NCBI GenBank assembly: GCA_030065125.1
Contig: JASJDM010000077.1
Span: 1 to 33,445, forward strand
Source of the DNA: Lysobacterales bacterium
Lineage (GTDB): Bacteria > Pseudomonadota > Gammaproteobacteria > Xanthomonadales > SZUA-38
Reading direction: 5' to 3'
Length of the DNA: 33,445 bases
Positions within the stretch are counted from its first letter, which is position 1, and each line of letters opens with the position of its first letter. Shown here piece after piece: positions 14,081 through 20,694 of this stretch. Under the pieces are notes generated by a model. That model did not search any database and had not been told where the DNA came from. It saw only the letters and a program-made list of their open reading frames with translations. The position numbers and the translations under genes are program-made.

Positions 14081-16195
14081 TCAGACAGCCAGCAATTCAC
14101 CCATGGCGTCGCTGATCTTGTCCACCGTGGGTACGGCGGCGGTCAGCAGTTCGATGTTATGGGGGTTGGGAATGTCCGGCATGGTCAGCCGACGCACCGG
14201 CGCATCCAGATCCCAGAACAGCTCGTCAGCCAGGATCGCGGCAATCTCAGCGCCAAACCCAGCAGTCAGCGTGTCCTCGTGGACGATCAGGCAGCGGCCT
14301 GTCCGGCGAACCGACTCACACACAGCCTCTTTGTCCCAGGGCACGATGGTGCGCAGGTCCAGCACCTCCACCTGGCCGGTGCGATCCCGGGCGGCAGCTT
14401 CACAGCGCTCAACCATGGCGCCCCAGGTGACCACGGTCAGGGACTTGCCCTCAACCACCCGGCGGGCTTTGCCGAACGGCACCACATAGTCGTCACCGGG
14501 ATAGGGCCGGCGGGCCCAGGCGGCGTCGTACTGAGTCCGGTGTTCAAAGAACATGGTCGGGTTGTCGTCCCGAAGCGCGGTGCGCAGCAGGCCTACGGCA
14601 TCTTCGGCATTGGACGGCATGGCCACCTGCCAGCCGATCTTGTGTGCCCATTCCACTTCGTTGCACATGGAGTGCCAGGGGTCGCCACGCTGGGCAAAGC
14701 CACCCGGAATGCGGACCACCATGGGGCAGGCAAACTTGTTGACCGTGCGCCAGCGGGTAATGCCAGCGTCGGTGATCTGCTCAGCGGCCGGCTCGGCATA
14801 CTTGCGGAACTGGATTTCCGGCACCGGCATCAGGCCGGCAACGGCCATACCCACGGAGCGGCCGATGATGCCTTCCTCGGACAGGCTGGTGTCGAACACC
14901 CGGTCGCGGCCGTGGCGTTCCATCAGGCCCAGGGTGGCGGCGTGGACACCGCCTTTCAGTCCCACGTCCTCGCCAAACACCAGCACCCGGGGGTTGATCT
15001 CGAGTTCATAGTCCAGGGTCCGTCGAATGGCGGTCAGCATGTTGACCCTTTGGCCCTGGGGATTGGGCCGCTCGTTGCCCTCGGGGTGGGTATAACCTTC
15101 CGGGCGCAGCCCCCCCATCAGCGACGGATCGGGAGAACCATCTTCCAGAGTCTCGGCGAACACGTAGCGCTTGAGCCGTGCCGGGTCGGGCTGGGGCCGG
15201 GCTTCCGCCCGGTCCGCCGCTGCGGCCACCTCGGCGGTTACGGTCTGCTCCAGGTCGTGCCACTCGGTCTCGGACAGGGCCTGCCTTTCGATCAGGTGAC
15301 GCTTCAGCAGCGGCAGCGGGTCGCGGGTCTTTTCCCGGTCGATCAGTTCCTGGGGCTTGTAAGCCTGGGTGTCCTGGAAGGTATGGCCGCAAAGGCGCGG
15401 CACTTTCAAGCGCAGCAGCGCGGGACCCTGGCCTTCGCGAACATGGTTAACTGCCGATTGCACCAGCCCGGGGGCGGTGGCCGGGTCGGTTCCGTCACCG
15501 TCGAAGATTGCCAGCCCCTGCCAGGAAGCCAGGTTGGCCACATGGTCACCACCCGGCGTCTGATACTTGGCCGGCACGGAAATGCCGTAGCCGTTGTCCT
15601 CGATGTAAAACAGGAACGGCAGCTGCCGCACGGTAACGATATTAAGCGCGGCCCAGAACCCGTTGGTGGAGGCCGAGGCGTCGCCGCCCGTCGCCACTCC
15701 GATAGCGCCTTTCCAGTTGGCATCGTTGAGTACCGATGCACGATAGTGGGCCGCGTGGGCCCACCCCACGGCGGGGGTGTACTGCGCACCCACGCCACCG
15801 CTCATGGGCAGCAGGGTGGCGGTCGGTCCCATCTTGCCGTTGCCGGGCAGATTACAGACCACGCCGATATCACGACCGTCGCTGTACCCGCCGGAGCGCG
15901 CCAGGGGAGAGGCCAGCGCGTCTTCCGCCGACAGGCCGAGGGTCAATGCCAGGGGTCGGGACCGGTAGTAGCCGGAAACCCCGTCGTGGGGATGGCTGAG
16001 ACAGGAGCCGAGCAGAATCTGTGCAAAGTCGTGGCCCCGGGCAGAGAATTGGTTGAACACCTTCTTCGCCGGAACCAGCTTGGATTCCTCGATTTCGTCG
16101 ATGGCGCGGGACAACAGCAGCAGGTAAGCCACCCGGTGCCAGTCGTAACCAGGCCGATCTCCATGCTGGATGTGCTGACTGGCTAAGCTAGACAT
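14081..16195 (-). CDS. Fused E1 alpha-beta subunit of a thiamine-diphosphate 2-oxo-acid dehydrogenase
   Basis: A 704-aa protein joining E1-alpha (about residues 1-360) to E1-beta (about 370-704). The alpha half carries the thiamine-diphosphate motif beginning GGDASASTNGF (170-180) and ending EDNGYGIS (199-206). The beta half begins VNMLTAIRRTLDYEL and has the active-site acidic block VLVFGEDVGLKGGV, then RIPGGFAQRGDPWHS and ending TMPDIPNPHNIELL. It decarboxylates a 2-oxo acid and loads the acyl group onto the lipoyl arm of the E2 encoded next. The ATG at 16195 has an AGGAGTGAG ribosome site. Alpha and beta are usually separate genes in branched-chain-type complexes; one continuous frame here shows a true fusion. 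It is divergent from a PaaX-family regulator, a likely controller. Confidence 0.9.
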   Translation of the reverse strand: MSSLASQHIQHGDRPGYDWHRVAYLLLLSRAIDEIEESKLVPAKKVFNQFSARGHDFAQILLGSCLSHPHDGVSGYYRSRPLALTLGLSAEDALASPLARSGGYSDGRDIGVVCNLPGNGKMGPTATLLPMSGGVGAQYTPAVGWAHAAHYRASVLNDANWKGAIGVATGGDASASTNGFWAALNIVTVRQLPFLFYIEDNGYGISVPAKYQTPGGDHVANLASWQGLAIFDGDGTDPATAPGLVQSAVNHVREGQGPALLRLKVPRLCGHTFQDTQAYKPQELIDREKTRDPLPLLKRHLIERQALSETEWHDLEQTVTAEVAAAADRAEARPQPDPARLKRYVFAETLEDGSPDPSLMGGLRPEGYTHPEGNERPNPQGQRVNMLTAIRRTLDYELEINPRVLVFGEDVGLKGGVHAATLGLMERHGRDRVFDTSLSEEGIIGRSVGMAVAGLMPVPEIQFRKYAEPAAEQITDAGITRWRTVNKFACPMVVRIPGGFAQRGDPWHSMCNEVEWAHKIGWQVAMPSNAEDAVGLLRTALRDDNPTMFFEHRTQYDAAWARRPYPGDDYVVPFGKARRVVEGKSLTVVTWGAMVERCEAAARDRTGQVEVLDLRTIVPWDKEAVCESVRRTGRCLIVHEDTLTAGFGAEIAAILADELFWDLDAPVRRLTMPDIPNPHNIELLTAAVPTVDKISDAMGELLAV

Positions 16196-16322
16196 GATTG
16201 CTCACTCCTGATTACTGGAATAGTGCGCGCCCTTGGCGCCCATGATCAATACGGATTTATACTCGACGCCGTTGTGGCCCTTTCCCCCGCGGGCGTTCAA
16301 CCAAGCCCGCATCAAAGGACCG

Positions 16323-16345
16323 GTCAGGTCACGACTGCACCTGAC
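16323..16345. promoter_or_regulatory. Inverted repeat GTCAGGT-N9-ACCTGAC between E1 and paaX-type genes
   Basis: Perfect 7-bp arms (16323-16329 and 16339-16345) separated by 9 nt, in the 217-bp divergent control region. The size and spacing suit a dimeric regulator. The rest of 16196-16322 shows a possible minus-strand -10 (TATAAA near 16259-16254) for the E1 gene but no convincing -35. Confidence 0.45.
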
Positions 16346-16357
16346 GGCGGACCGATA

Positions 16358-16396
16358 TGATACTAAAATCAAGGACGATCCTTCAATTCTGTATCA
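16358..16396. promoter_or_regulatory. Nested symmetric palindrome upstream of the PaaX-family gene
   Basis: Outer arms TGATAC (16358-16363) and GTATCA (16391-16396) enclose, at exactly equal 7-nt distances, an inner repeat AAGGA-CGA-TCCTT (16371-16383). The whole 39-nt site is symmetric and ends 16 bp before the regulator's ATG, as expected for an autoregulatory operator. Confidence 0.5.
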
Positions 16397-16412
16397 CGTT
16401 TTTTGAAATCTG

Positions 16413-17342
16413 ATGAAACGACTGGCCACACTGGACAAGCTGCTGCGTCACTTCAGGGACCGCCGCCCCATCCGGGCAGGGTCCCTTATCGTCACCACAT
16501 TTGGTGACAGCATCGTGCATCACGGCAACTCGGTCTGGCTGGGCAACCTGATCACCGCCCTGGAGCCTTTCGGGCTGAATCAGCGGTTGATACGAACCTC
16601 GGTGTACCGGCTGGTGCAGGATGACTGGCTGGCCACCAGCCAGGTTGGGCGCCGCAGCTACTACAGCTTCACCGATGCGGGCCTGCGGCATTTCGAGAAA
16701 GCGGCGCGCCGCATCTATGCCGGCGCAGAGCCGCCCTGGGACGGGCGCTGGACCCTGATTCTGGCCGGCTTTCTCAACGACCGGCAGCGCGACGCGCTGC
16801 GCCGGGAGCTGCACTGGCTGGGCTACGGAACGCTGACCCCGGGAATGATGGCCCACCCCAGCGGCGACCGGGGACCCCTGGACGAAACCCTGGCGGAAAT
16901 GAAGCTGGCTGACCGGGTCACGGTCCTCAGCGCCACCACCGAAGACCCGGTGTCGCGCCAGGTGCTGCGCAAGATCTCCGAGCGCAGCTGGAAGCTGGAT
17001 GAACTGGGGGAGCGTTACAAATCGTTCCTGAAAGACTTCCGGCCCCTGCTGGCCAGCCTCAGGAAGGCCCCGGACATCGACCCCGGTCAGGCTTTCCTGG
17101 TCAGGACCCTGCTGATCCATGAGTATCGCCGCCTGCTGTTGCGGGACGCGGACCTGCCCTCGGAACTGCTGCCGGCCAACTGGCCCGGCAGGTCTGCGCA
17201 TCAATTGACCGCCAATATCTACCAGCTGGTGGATACCCCCGCCGAGCGCTACATCATGGAAAACTTTGAGTCCGCGGACGGCGCGCTGCCGCCAGCCAAT
17301 CCGGATTTGCGTGTCCGATTCAGTGGCCTGGCGCCTGCTTGA
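16413..17342 (+). CDS. paaX: PaaX-family transcriptional repressor
   Basis: A 309-aa PaaX-type regulator. The N-terminal winged helix is visible (residues 8-90: LLRHFRDRRPIRAGSLIVTTFGD, NSVWLGNLITALEPFGLNQRLIRTSVYRLVQDDWL, VGRRSYY), followed by the PaaX central and C-terminal domains, ending NIYQLVDTPAERYI. PaaX of Escherichia coli represses phenylacetate catabolism and is released by phenylacetyl-CoA. No paa catabolic genes are present here; instead it is divergent from the 2-oxo-acid dehydrogenase E1-E2 genes. It may therefore sense an acyl-CoA made by that complex, or phenylacetyl-CoA from phenylpyruvate; both are inference. The start is the ATG at 16413; no strong ribosome site precedes it. 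The family call is firm, the effector unknown. Confidence 0.88.
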   Translation: MKRLATLDKLLRHFRDRRPIRAGSLIVTTFGDSIVHHGNSVWLGNLITALEPFGLNQRLIRTSVYRLVQDDWLATSQVGRRSYYSFTDAGLRHFEKAARRIYAGAEPPWDGRWTLILAGFLNDRQRDALRRELHWLGYGTLTPGMMAHPSGDRGPLDETLAEMKLADRVTVLSATTEDPVSRQVLRKISERSWKLDELGERYKSFLKDFRPLLASLRKAPDIDPGQAFLVRTLLIHEYRRLLLRDADLPSELLPANWPGRSAHQLTANIYQLVDTPAERYIMENFESADGALPPANPDLRVRFSGLAPA

Positions 17343-17365
17343 GGGCCGACTGCAAAAGGATTAAA

Positions 17366-17381
17366 GTTATACCTTTATAAC
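17366..17381. promoter_or_regulatory. Inverted repeat GTTATA-N4-TATAAC before the membrane protein gene
   Basis: Perfect 6-bp arms (17366-17371, 17376-17381) in a short AT-rich patch between the PaaX-family gene and the membrane protein. It contains -10-like TATAAC and may combine promoter and operator. Confidence 0.4.
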
Positions 17382-17401
17382 AATTGATCCTGGGGTGCCC
17401 T

Positions 17402-18082
17402 GTGGGTATCAGCGAACTGGCAGTCCTGAAGTGGCTGCACATTCTGGCGATGGTCTACTGGCTCGGCGGTGAATGGGGGGTGTTTCAGACCTCCTACAAT
17501 GTGGTCAACCGCAAGCTGTCCATGGAGGAGCGCAAGCGCCACATGGAAACCGCATACCGCATCGACATCCTGGCACGCACCGGCATCATTCTGCTGCTGC
17601 CCCTGGGGCTGCACATGGGAAATTTCTGGGGCACCCAGCCCTACGGCGGCAACTGGCTGGTGGGCATGTGGATCGTGTTTGCCGCCTGGCTGAGCCTGAC
17701 CTGGGCCGCTTTCATCTACCGTGAGACCGACCGCGGCGTATTCCTGACCCGCATCGACGAAGCAATCCGCTTCGTGGTCATCCCAGCCCTGATCATCTCC
17801 GCCATCACCTCCCTGATGGGTTACGGCCCGTTCAATGCCGCCGAGGGATTCCGCTGGTACTCCGCCAAGGTGGGCATCTATGGCCTGATGCTGGTCATCG
17901 GCCTGTATCTGCGCTTTGTCATGCGCGAATGGACCACCCTGTTCCGCATCCTGGCCCAGGGCGAAGATGCCGAAGCGGAAAACACCCTGGAACGCTCCAT
18001 CCGCAAGGCGCGCTACCTGGCCTACGTCTACTGGATCGGCATTGCCACGGTGGCGTTTCTGGGGGCGGCTAAGCCTTTTTAA
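17402..18082 (+). CDS. Small multi-pass membrane protein, DUF2269/CopD-like
   Basis: About 226 aa with five or so hydrophobic segments, including LKWLHILAMVYWLGGEWGVF near the start, TGIILLLPLGLHMG, NWLVGMWIVFAAWLSLTWAAFIY, FVVIPALIISAITSLMGYG and a final YWIGIATVAFLGAAKP. The opening H-X4-YWLGG pattern and the other membrane His (LHMG) recall DUF2269 and CopD-like proteins, where such His residues can bind haem or metal; the match is by pattern only. A TTG at 17384 is in frame, but the GTG at 17402 has a GGGG site about 5 nt upstream and is preferred. It lies 59 bp after the PaaX-family gene on the same strand. The function is unknown. Confidence 0.7.
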   Translation: MGISELAVLKWLHILAMVYWLGGEWGVFQTSYNVVNRKLSMEERKRHMETAYRIDILARTGIILLLPLGLHMGNFWGTQPYGGNWLVGMWIVFAAWLSLTWAAFIYRETDRGVFLTRIDEAIRFVVIPALIISAITSLMGYGPFNAAEGFRWYSAKVGIYGLMLVIGLYLRFVMREWTTLFRILAQGEDAEAENTLERSIRKARYLAYVYWIGIATVAFLGAAKPF

Positions 18083-18087
18083 TGGGT

Positions 18088-18150
18088 CCGAGAGATTGAC
18101 CATCCTGGTCAACTCTCGGCCGCGATTTGAAAACGCGGTTTCCAAATCGC
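18088..18150. repeat. Two adjacent palindromes after the membrane protein gene
   Basis: The first is a 13-bp stem with one bulged A: CCGAGAG (18088-18094) and TTGACC (18096-18101) pair with GGTCAA and CTCTCGG (18107-18119). The second has 8-bp arms GCGATTTG (18122-18129) and CAAATCGC (18143-18150), with inner AAAC/GTTT pairing around GCG. No T run follows either, so a Rho-independent terminator is doubtful; they may be REP-like. Confidence 0.6.
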
Positions 18151-18192
18151 TCACGCTTCGCGTTGGCACATCCATGTGCCAAGGGGCTTCGT
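18151..18192. repeat. Double-hairpin repeat element, copy 2
   Basis: Same architecture as the element at 8-50: a small stem ACGC-TTC-GCGT, then TTGGCACA (18163-18170) pairing with TGTGCCAA (18175-18182), then GGGGCTTCG. Positions 18161-18191 match 20-50 with one mismatch. A run of seven T follows at 18195-18201, so this copy could act as a terminator for the upstream plus-strand genes. Confidence 0.65.
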
Positions 18193-18202
18193 TCTTTTTT
18201 TA

Positions 18203-18408
18203 GACGTCGAACTTGTTTCAGGATCCATCTGAAATCCCAAAGCCGCCTTCGTTGACGCTTGCACTCCACTGCAGCGAAGCCATCTTCAGTGAGACGCCTC
18301 CGCCGCCGCCCTGCTTGATCGAAGCCTCCGGTGAAACCTCTGCCTCGATCGAAGGTTGCGCAGAACTCACTCTCAGATGGATCCTGAATCGAGTTCAGGA
18401 TGACGTCG
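18203..18408. repeat. About 205-bp non-coding element with inverted ends (MITE-like)
   Basis: The left end (18210-18231, beginning AACTTGTTTCAGGATCC) is the reverse complement of the right end (18374-18395) at 20 of 22 positions, and both ends are bordered by GACGTCG (18203-18209 and 18402-18408). The right end also folds on itself: ATCCTGAA (18381-18388) with TTCAGGAT (18394-18401). Motifs of the TTCAGGATCC type are known to me as common dispersed repeats in several proteobacteria. No coding frame with sense is seen inside. The remaining 18409-18539 shows nothing recognisable. Confidence 0.55.
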
Positions 18409-18539
18409 GGGAAAGGATGACGACGGTGAGAATGGCGTCGTCGGTGGCGCATCACGGGGATGGGAGCGGGGGGCTGGATGGCGACACACAGGGTTCAGGT
18501 AATCGCAACACAGCGGGTCAGGGAGCGCGCCGCGCTGCC

Positions 18540-19778
18540 CTACCGCCTCCGCCCCGGCTGCTGGTCGATCCTCATCATGGAGGGGGCCGTGGATTCTTGC
18601 AGGTCCCGGGCCACGGCCTCGGCCTTTCGCATCACGCGCAGCATGTTCTGCCCCGCCAGCTTTTTGAGGTCTTCATCGCTCCATCCCCGCCGGATGAGCT
18701 CGGCAAACAGGGCCGGGAACTTTGATGCGTCTTCCAGTCCCGTGGGCAGGTCGTCGGAGCCCCAGAAATCACTGCCAATGCCGATGTGATCCGGCCCGGC
18801 CACCTTGCGCAGGTGGTCCAGATGATCCGCCACGTCAGACAGGCCGGCCAGGACGGCGCCGTTTTCTTTCATGTACTGGTGGCGAATCCGGTCGTATTCG
18901 GCGGTGGTGTAGTGGCCGTCCGGCAGCCTGGCTCCGAACCCCCTGGCCCACTCATTGACCTCGCTGGACAGGTATTCGGGCACAAAAGACGCCATGATAA
19001 TACCGCCGTTTTCAGGCAACCGGCGCAGCACCTCATCCGGGACGTTGCGCGGATGATTCACCAGCGCGTAGGCCAGTGAGTGGGAAAAAATCACCGGCGC
19101 CCGGCTGTGGTCCAGGGCGTCGTGCATGGTCGCGGCGCTGACATGGGCCAGGTCCACCAGCACGCCCAGGCGATTCATCTCCCGCACGACTTCGACGCCA
19201 AACGCATTCAGCCCGTCGTGACGCGCCTCATCGGTAGCCGAGTCAGCCCAGTCCAGGGTATTCCAGTGGGCCAGGGTCATGTATCGGACGCCCAGACGGA
19301 AGTAGGCGCGCAGGGCGCCCAGCGAGTTCTCCAGCCCGTAGCCGCCCTCCATGCCGATCAGCGACGCAATGCGTCCGGCAGCGTACGCCTGTTCAATGTC
19401 GTCCGCCGTCAGGGCCAGCTGAAAGGTTTCGGGATAGGTCTCGATCATGCGATGGACCAGCTCGATCTGCTCCAGCTGCATGCGGGCATACCCCTCGCCC
19501 CCCAGTTCCGGCGGAATCCACACCGACCAGAACTGTGCACCCACCTGGCCTGCACGAAGACGGGGAATATTGGTGTCTCCAACCAATGTGGTCTTGAGAT
19601 CAAACCGTGAGAAGTCGCCATCGGCCACCTCGCGGACCATCCACGGCAGATCGTTGTGGCCGTCGATCAGAGGTGTCGTGCGCAGCAGCGCAATGGCCCG
19701 ACCCATTGCGTCGTCACCTCCGGGATCCTGCGCGTGTGCCAGGGACGTCAGCATGCAGACAAGGATGAAAAATCTCAC
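18540..19778 (-). CDS. Membrane dipeptidase, peptidase family M19
   Basis: A 412-aa exported zinc dipeptidase of the renal dipeptidase family. A signal peptide (about residues 1-16, ending AHAQ) precedes a TIM-barrel with the expected metal ligands: H41 and D43 (IDGHND), E144 (IGMEGG), H212 (DLAHVS), H233 (FSHS) and D337 (GIGSDF). These match the H16/D18/E125/H198/H219/D288 pattern of the human enzyme. M19 enzymes cleave dipeptides and are unusual in accepting a D-residue at the C-terminal position. The frame extends to a TTG at 19796, but the GTG at 19778 has an AGGAG site 7 nt upstream and begins the hydrophobic signal directly. It stands alone, divergent from the unknown secreted protein; 19779-19954 shows no clear promoter. 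Confidence 0.92.
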   Translation of the reverse strand: MRFFILVCMLTSLAHAQDPGGDDAMGRAIALLRTTPLIDGHNDLPWMVREVADGDFSRFDLKTTLVGDTNIPRLRAGQVGAQFWSVWIPPELGGEGYARMQLEQIELVHRMIETYPETFQLALTADDIEQAYAAGRIASLIGMEGGYGLENSLGALRAYFRLGVRYMTLAHWNTLDWADSATDEARHDGLNAFGVEVVREMNRLGVLVDLAHVSAATMHDALDHSRAPVIFSHSLAYALVNHPRNVPDEVLRRLPENGGIIMASFVPEYLSSEVNEWARGFGARLPDGHYTTAEYDRIRHQYMKENGAVLAGLSDVADHLDHLRKVAGPDHIGIGSDFWGSDDLPTGLEDASKFPALFAELIRRGWSDEDLKKLAGQNMLRVMRKAEAVARDLQESTAPSMMRIDQQPGRRR

Positions 19779-19954
19779 GGCAGAGCTCCTCACCAAAGCC
19801 GGGGTGGAAAAGAAACGGTGGACAGTTTACTGAATCCGGCCGCTTCCGCTTGGCCAGTTTTCCCCATCTTTCGGCACTTTCCCGCCAGTTTCGGTAGCAC
19901 GATGATTGCGCCTGCACCGGTAAGGGAACCTGTCCGGTGCCGGAGGCAACACTC

Positions 19955-20650
19955 ATGAATACCCAATCTGTCCTGCTGCTGCTGGCGCTGAGCCTGCCCA
20001 TACTGGCCGTGGACGCGGCAACTGAAGAACTCACCGACGAGGATATCTCGGCCACCCAGTTCCTCGAGTATGGCTACGACCGCCTGAAACGGTTCTCCGT
20101 GGCCTACATGCTGGTTTATGACCTGCAGGATCAGTACGACCCCCAGTTCAGGAAGCTCAAGCCGAACTCCACCGAATACAAGACACTGCTCAAACAAAGC
20201 GATGAGGAAATGACCCGCGCCATCGAGTCCACCGGCCTGAGCCTGGAATCCTACAATGCCTTTGCCGACGCCATTGCCACCGACAACAAACTGGCCGACG
20301 AGGTCACCCGCATGGTCCGGAAGCTGCGCGAGGACCAGGTATCACTGGAGTCTACCGACGATGAAGACATGGTCGACCTGGGCACCATGGAGGTTCAGGG
20401 GTTCCAGATCACGAAATCGTTGATCGACGCCGAAATTGAGGTAGCACTGAAGCGCCCCATTTCCACCGATCCCGACGACGATTACCTGTTGATCTGCCGC
20501 GACTCGTCCACCGGAACCCGCATCAAGCAGCGCTGGTGCGCCTACAACGTCGACCTGGCCCGCCCCATGCGCCAGGACCAGATTCTCACCATCGACCCCT
20601 TCGTGGCACGCTGGCGCTGGGAGCGGTTTTATAACCGTCTGCCAGACTGA
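19955..20650 (+). CDS. Secreted protein of unknown function (DUF4168-like middle)
   Basis: A 231-aa exported protein that I do not recognise with confidence. A signal peptide ends near residue 22 (LAVDAA). The middle is helical, acidic and charged; the phrase TRAIESTGLSLESYNAFADAIATDNKLADEV resembles the repeat-like motif of DUF4168 proteins. The C-terminal part has two cysteines in the pattern CRDSSTGTRIKQRWC, probably a disulfide, a motif seen in several small gammaproteobacterial envelope proteins. A GGAGG site at 19942-19946 sets the ATG at 19955. It is convergent with the histidine kinase gene, with 44 bp between. A periplasmic or envelope role is likely; nothing more specific can be said. 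Confidence 0.75.
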   Translation: MNTQSVLLLLALSLPILAVDAATEELTDEDISATQFLEYGYDRLKRFSVAYMLVYDLQDQYDPQFRKLKPNSTEYKTLLKQSDEEMTRAIESTGLSLESYNAFADAIATDNKLADEVTRMVRKLREDQVSLESTDDEDMVDLGTMEVQGFQITKSLIDAEIEVALKRPISTDPDDDYLLICRDSSTGTRIKQRWCAYNVDLARPMRQDQILTIDPFVARWRWERFYNRLPD

Positions 20651-20694
20651 AGCCGGCGGAGCGCAGTTGGCCAGGACAGCCCTGGGAAGTCCAC

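Noticed and set aside
12857..16186. 1109-codon open frame on the plus strand opposite E1 and E2
   Set aside because: Both genes beneath it have unmistakable domains and ribosome sites; the plus frame has no recognisable motif.
14081..16195. Separate E1 alpha and E1 beta genes joined by an error
   Set aside because: The frame is continuous with a natural linker at about residues 345-375 and no frameshift sign; fused E1 proteins of about 700 aa exist.
16413..17342. A phenylacetate (paa) catabolic cluster
   Set aside because: Only the PaaX-type regulator is present; no paa ligase, epoxidase or hydrolase is seen in the window. The distant crotonase is not of clear paa type.
18088..18150. Rho-independent terminator of the membrane protein gene
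   Set aside because: The stems are good, but no T run follows either one; the T run at 18195-18201 follows the next hairpin instead.
18213..18725. 170-codon frame in the gap before the dipeptidase
   Set aside because: It spans a dispersed repeat element and the dipeptidase 3' end, has no domain and no ribosome site.
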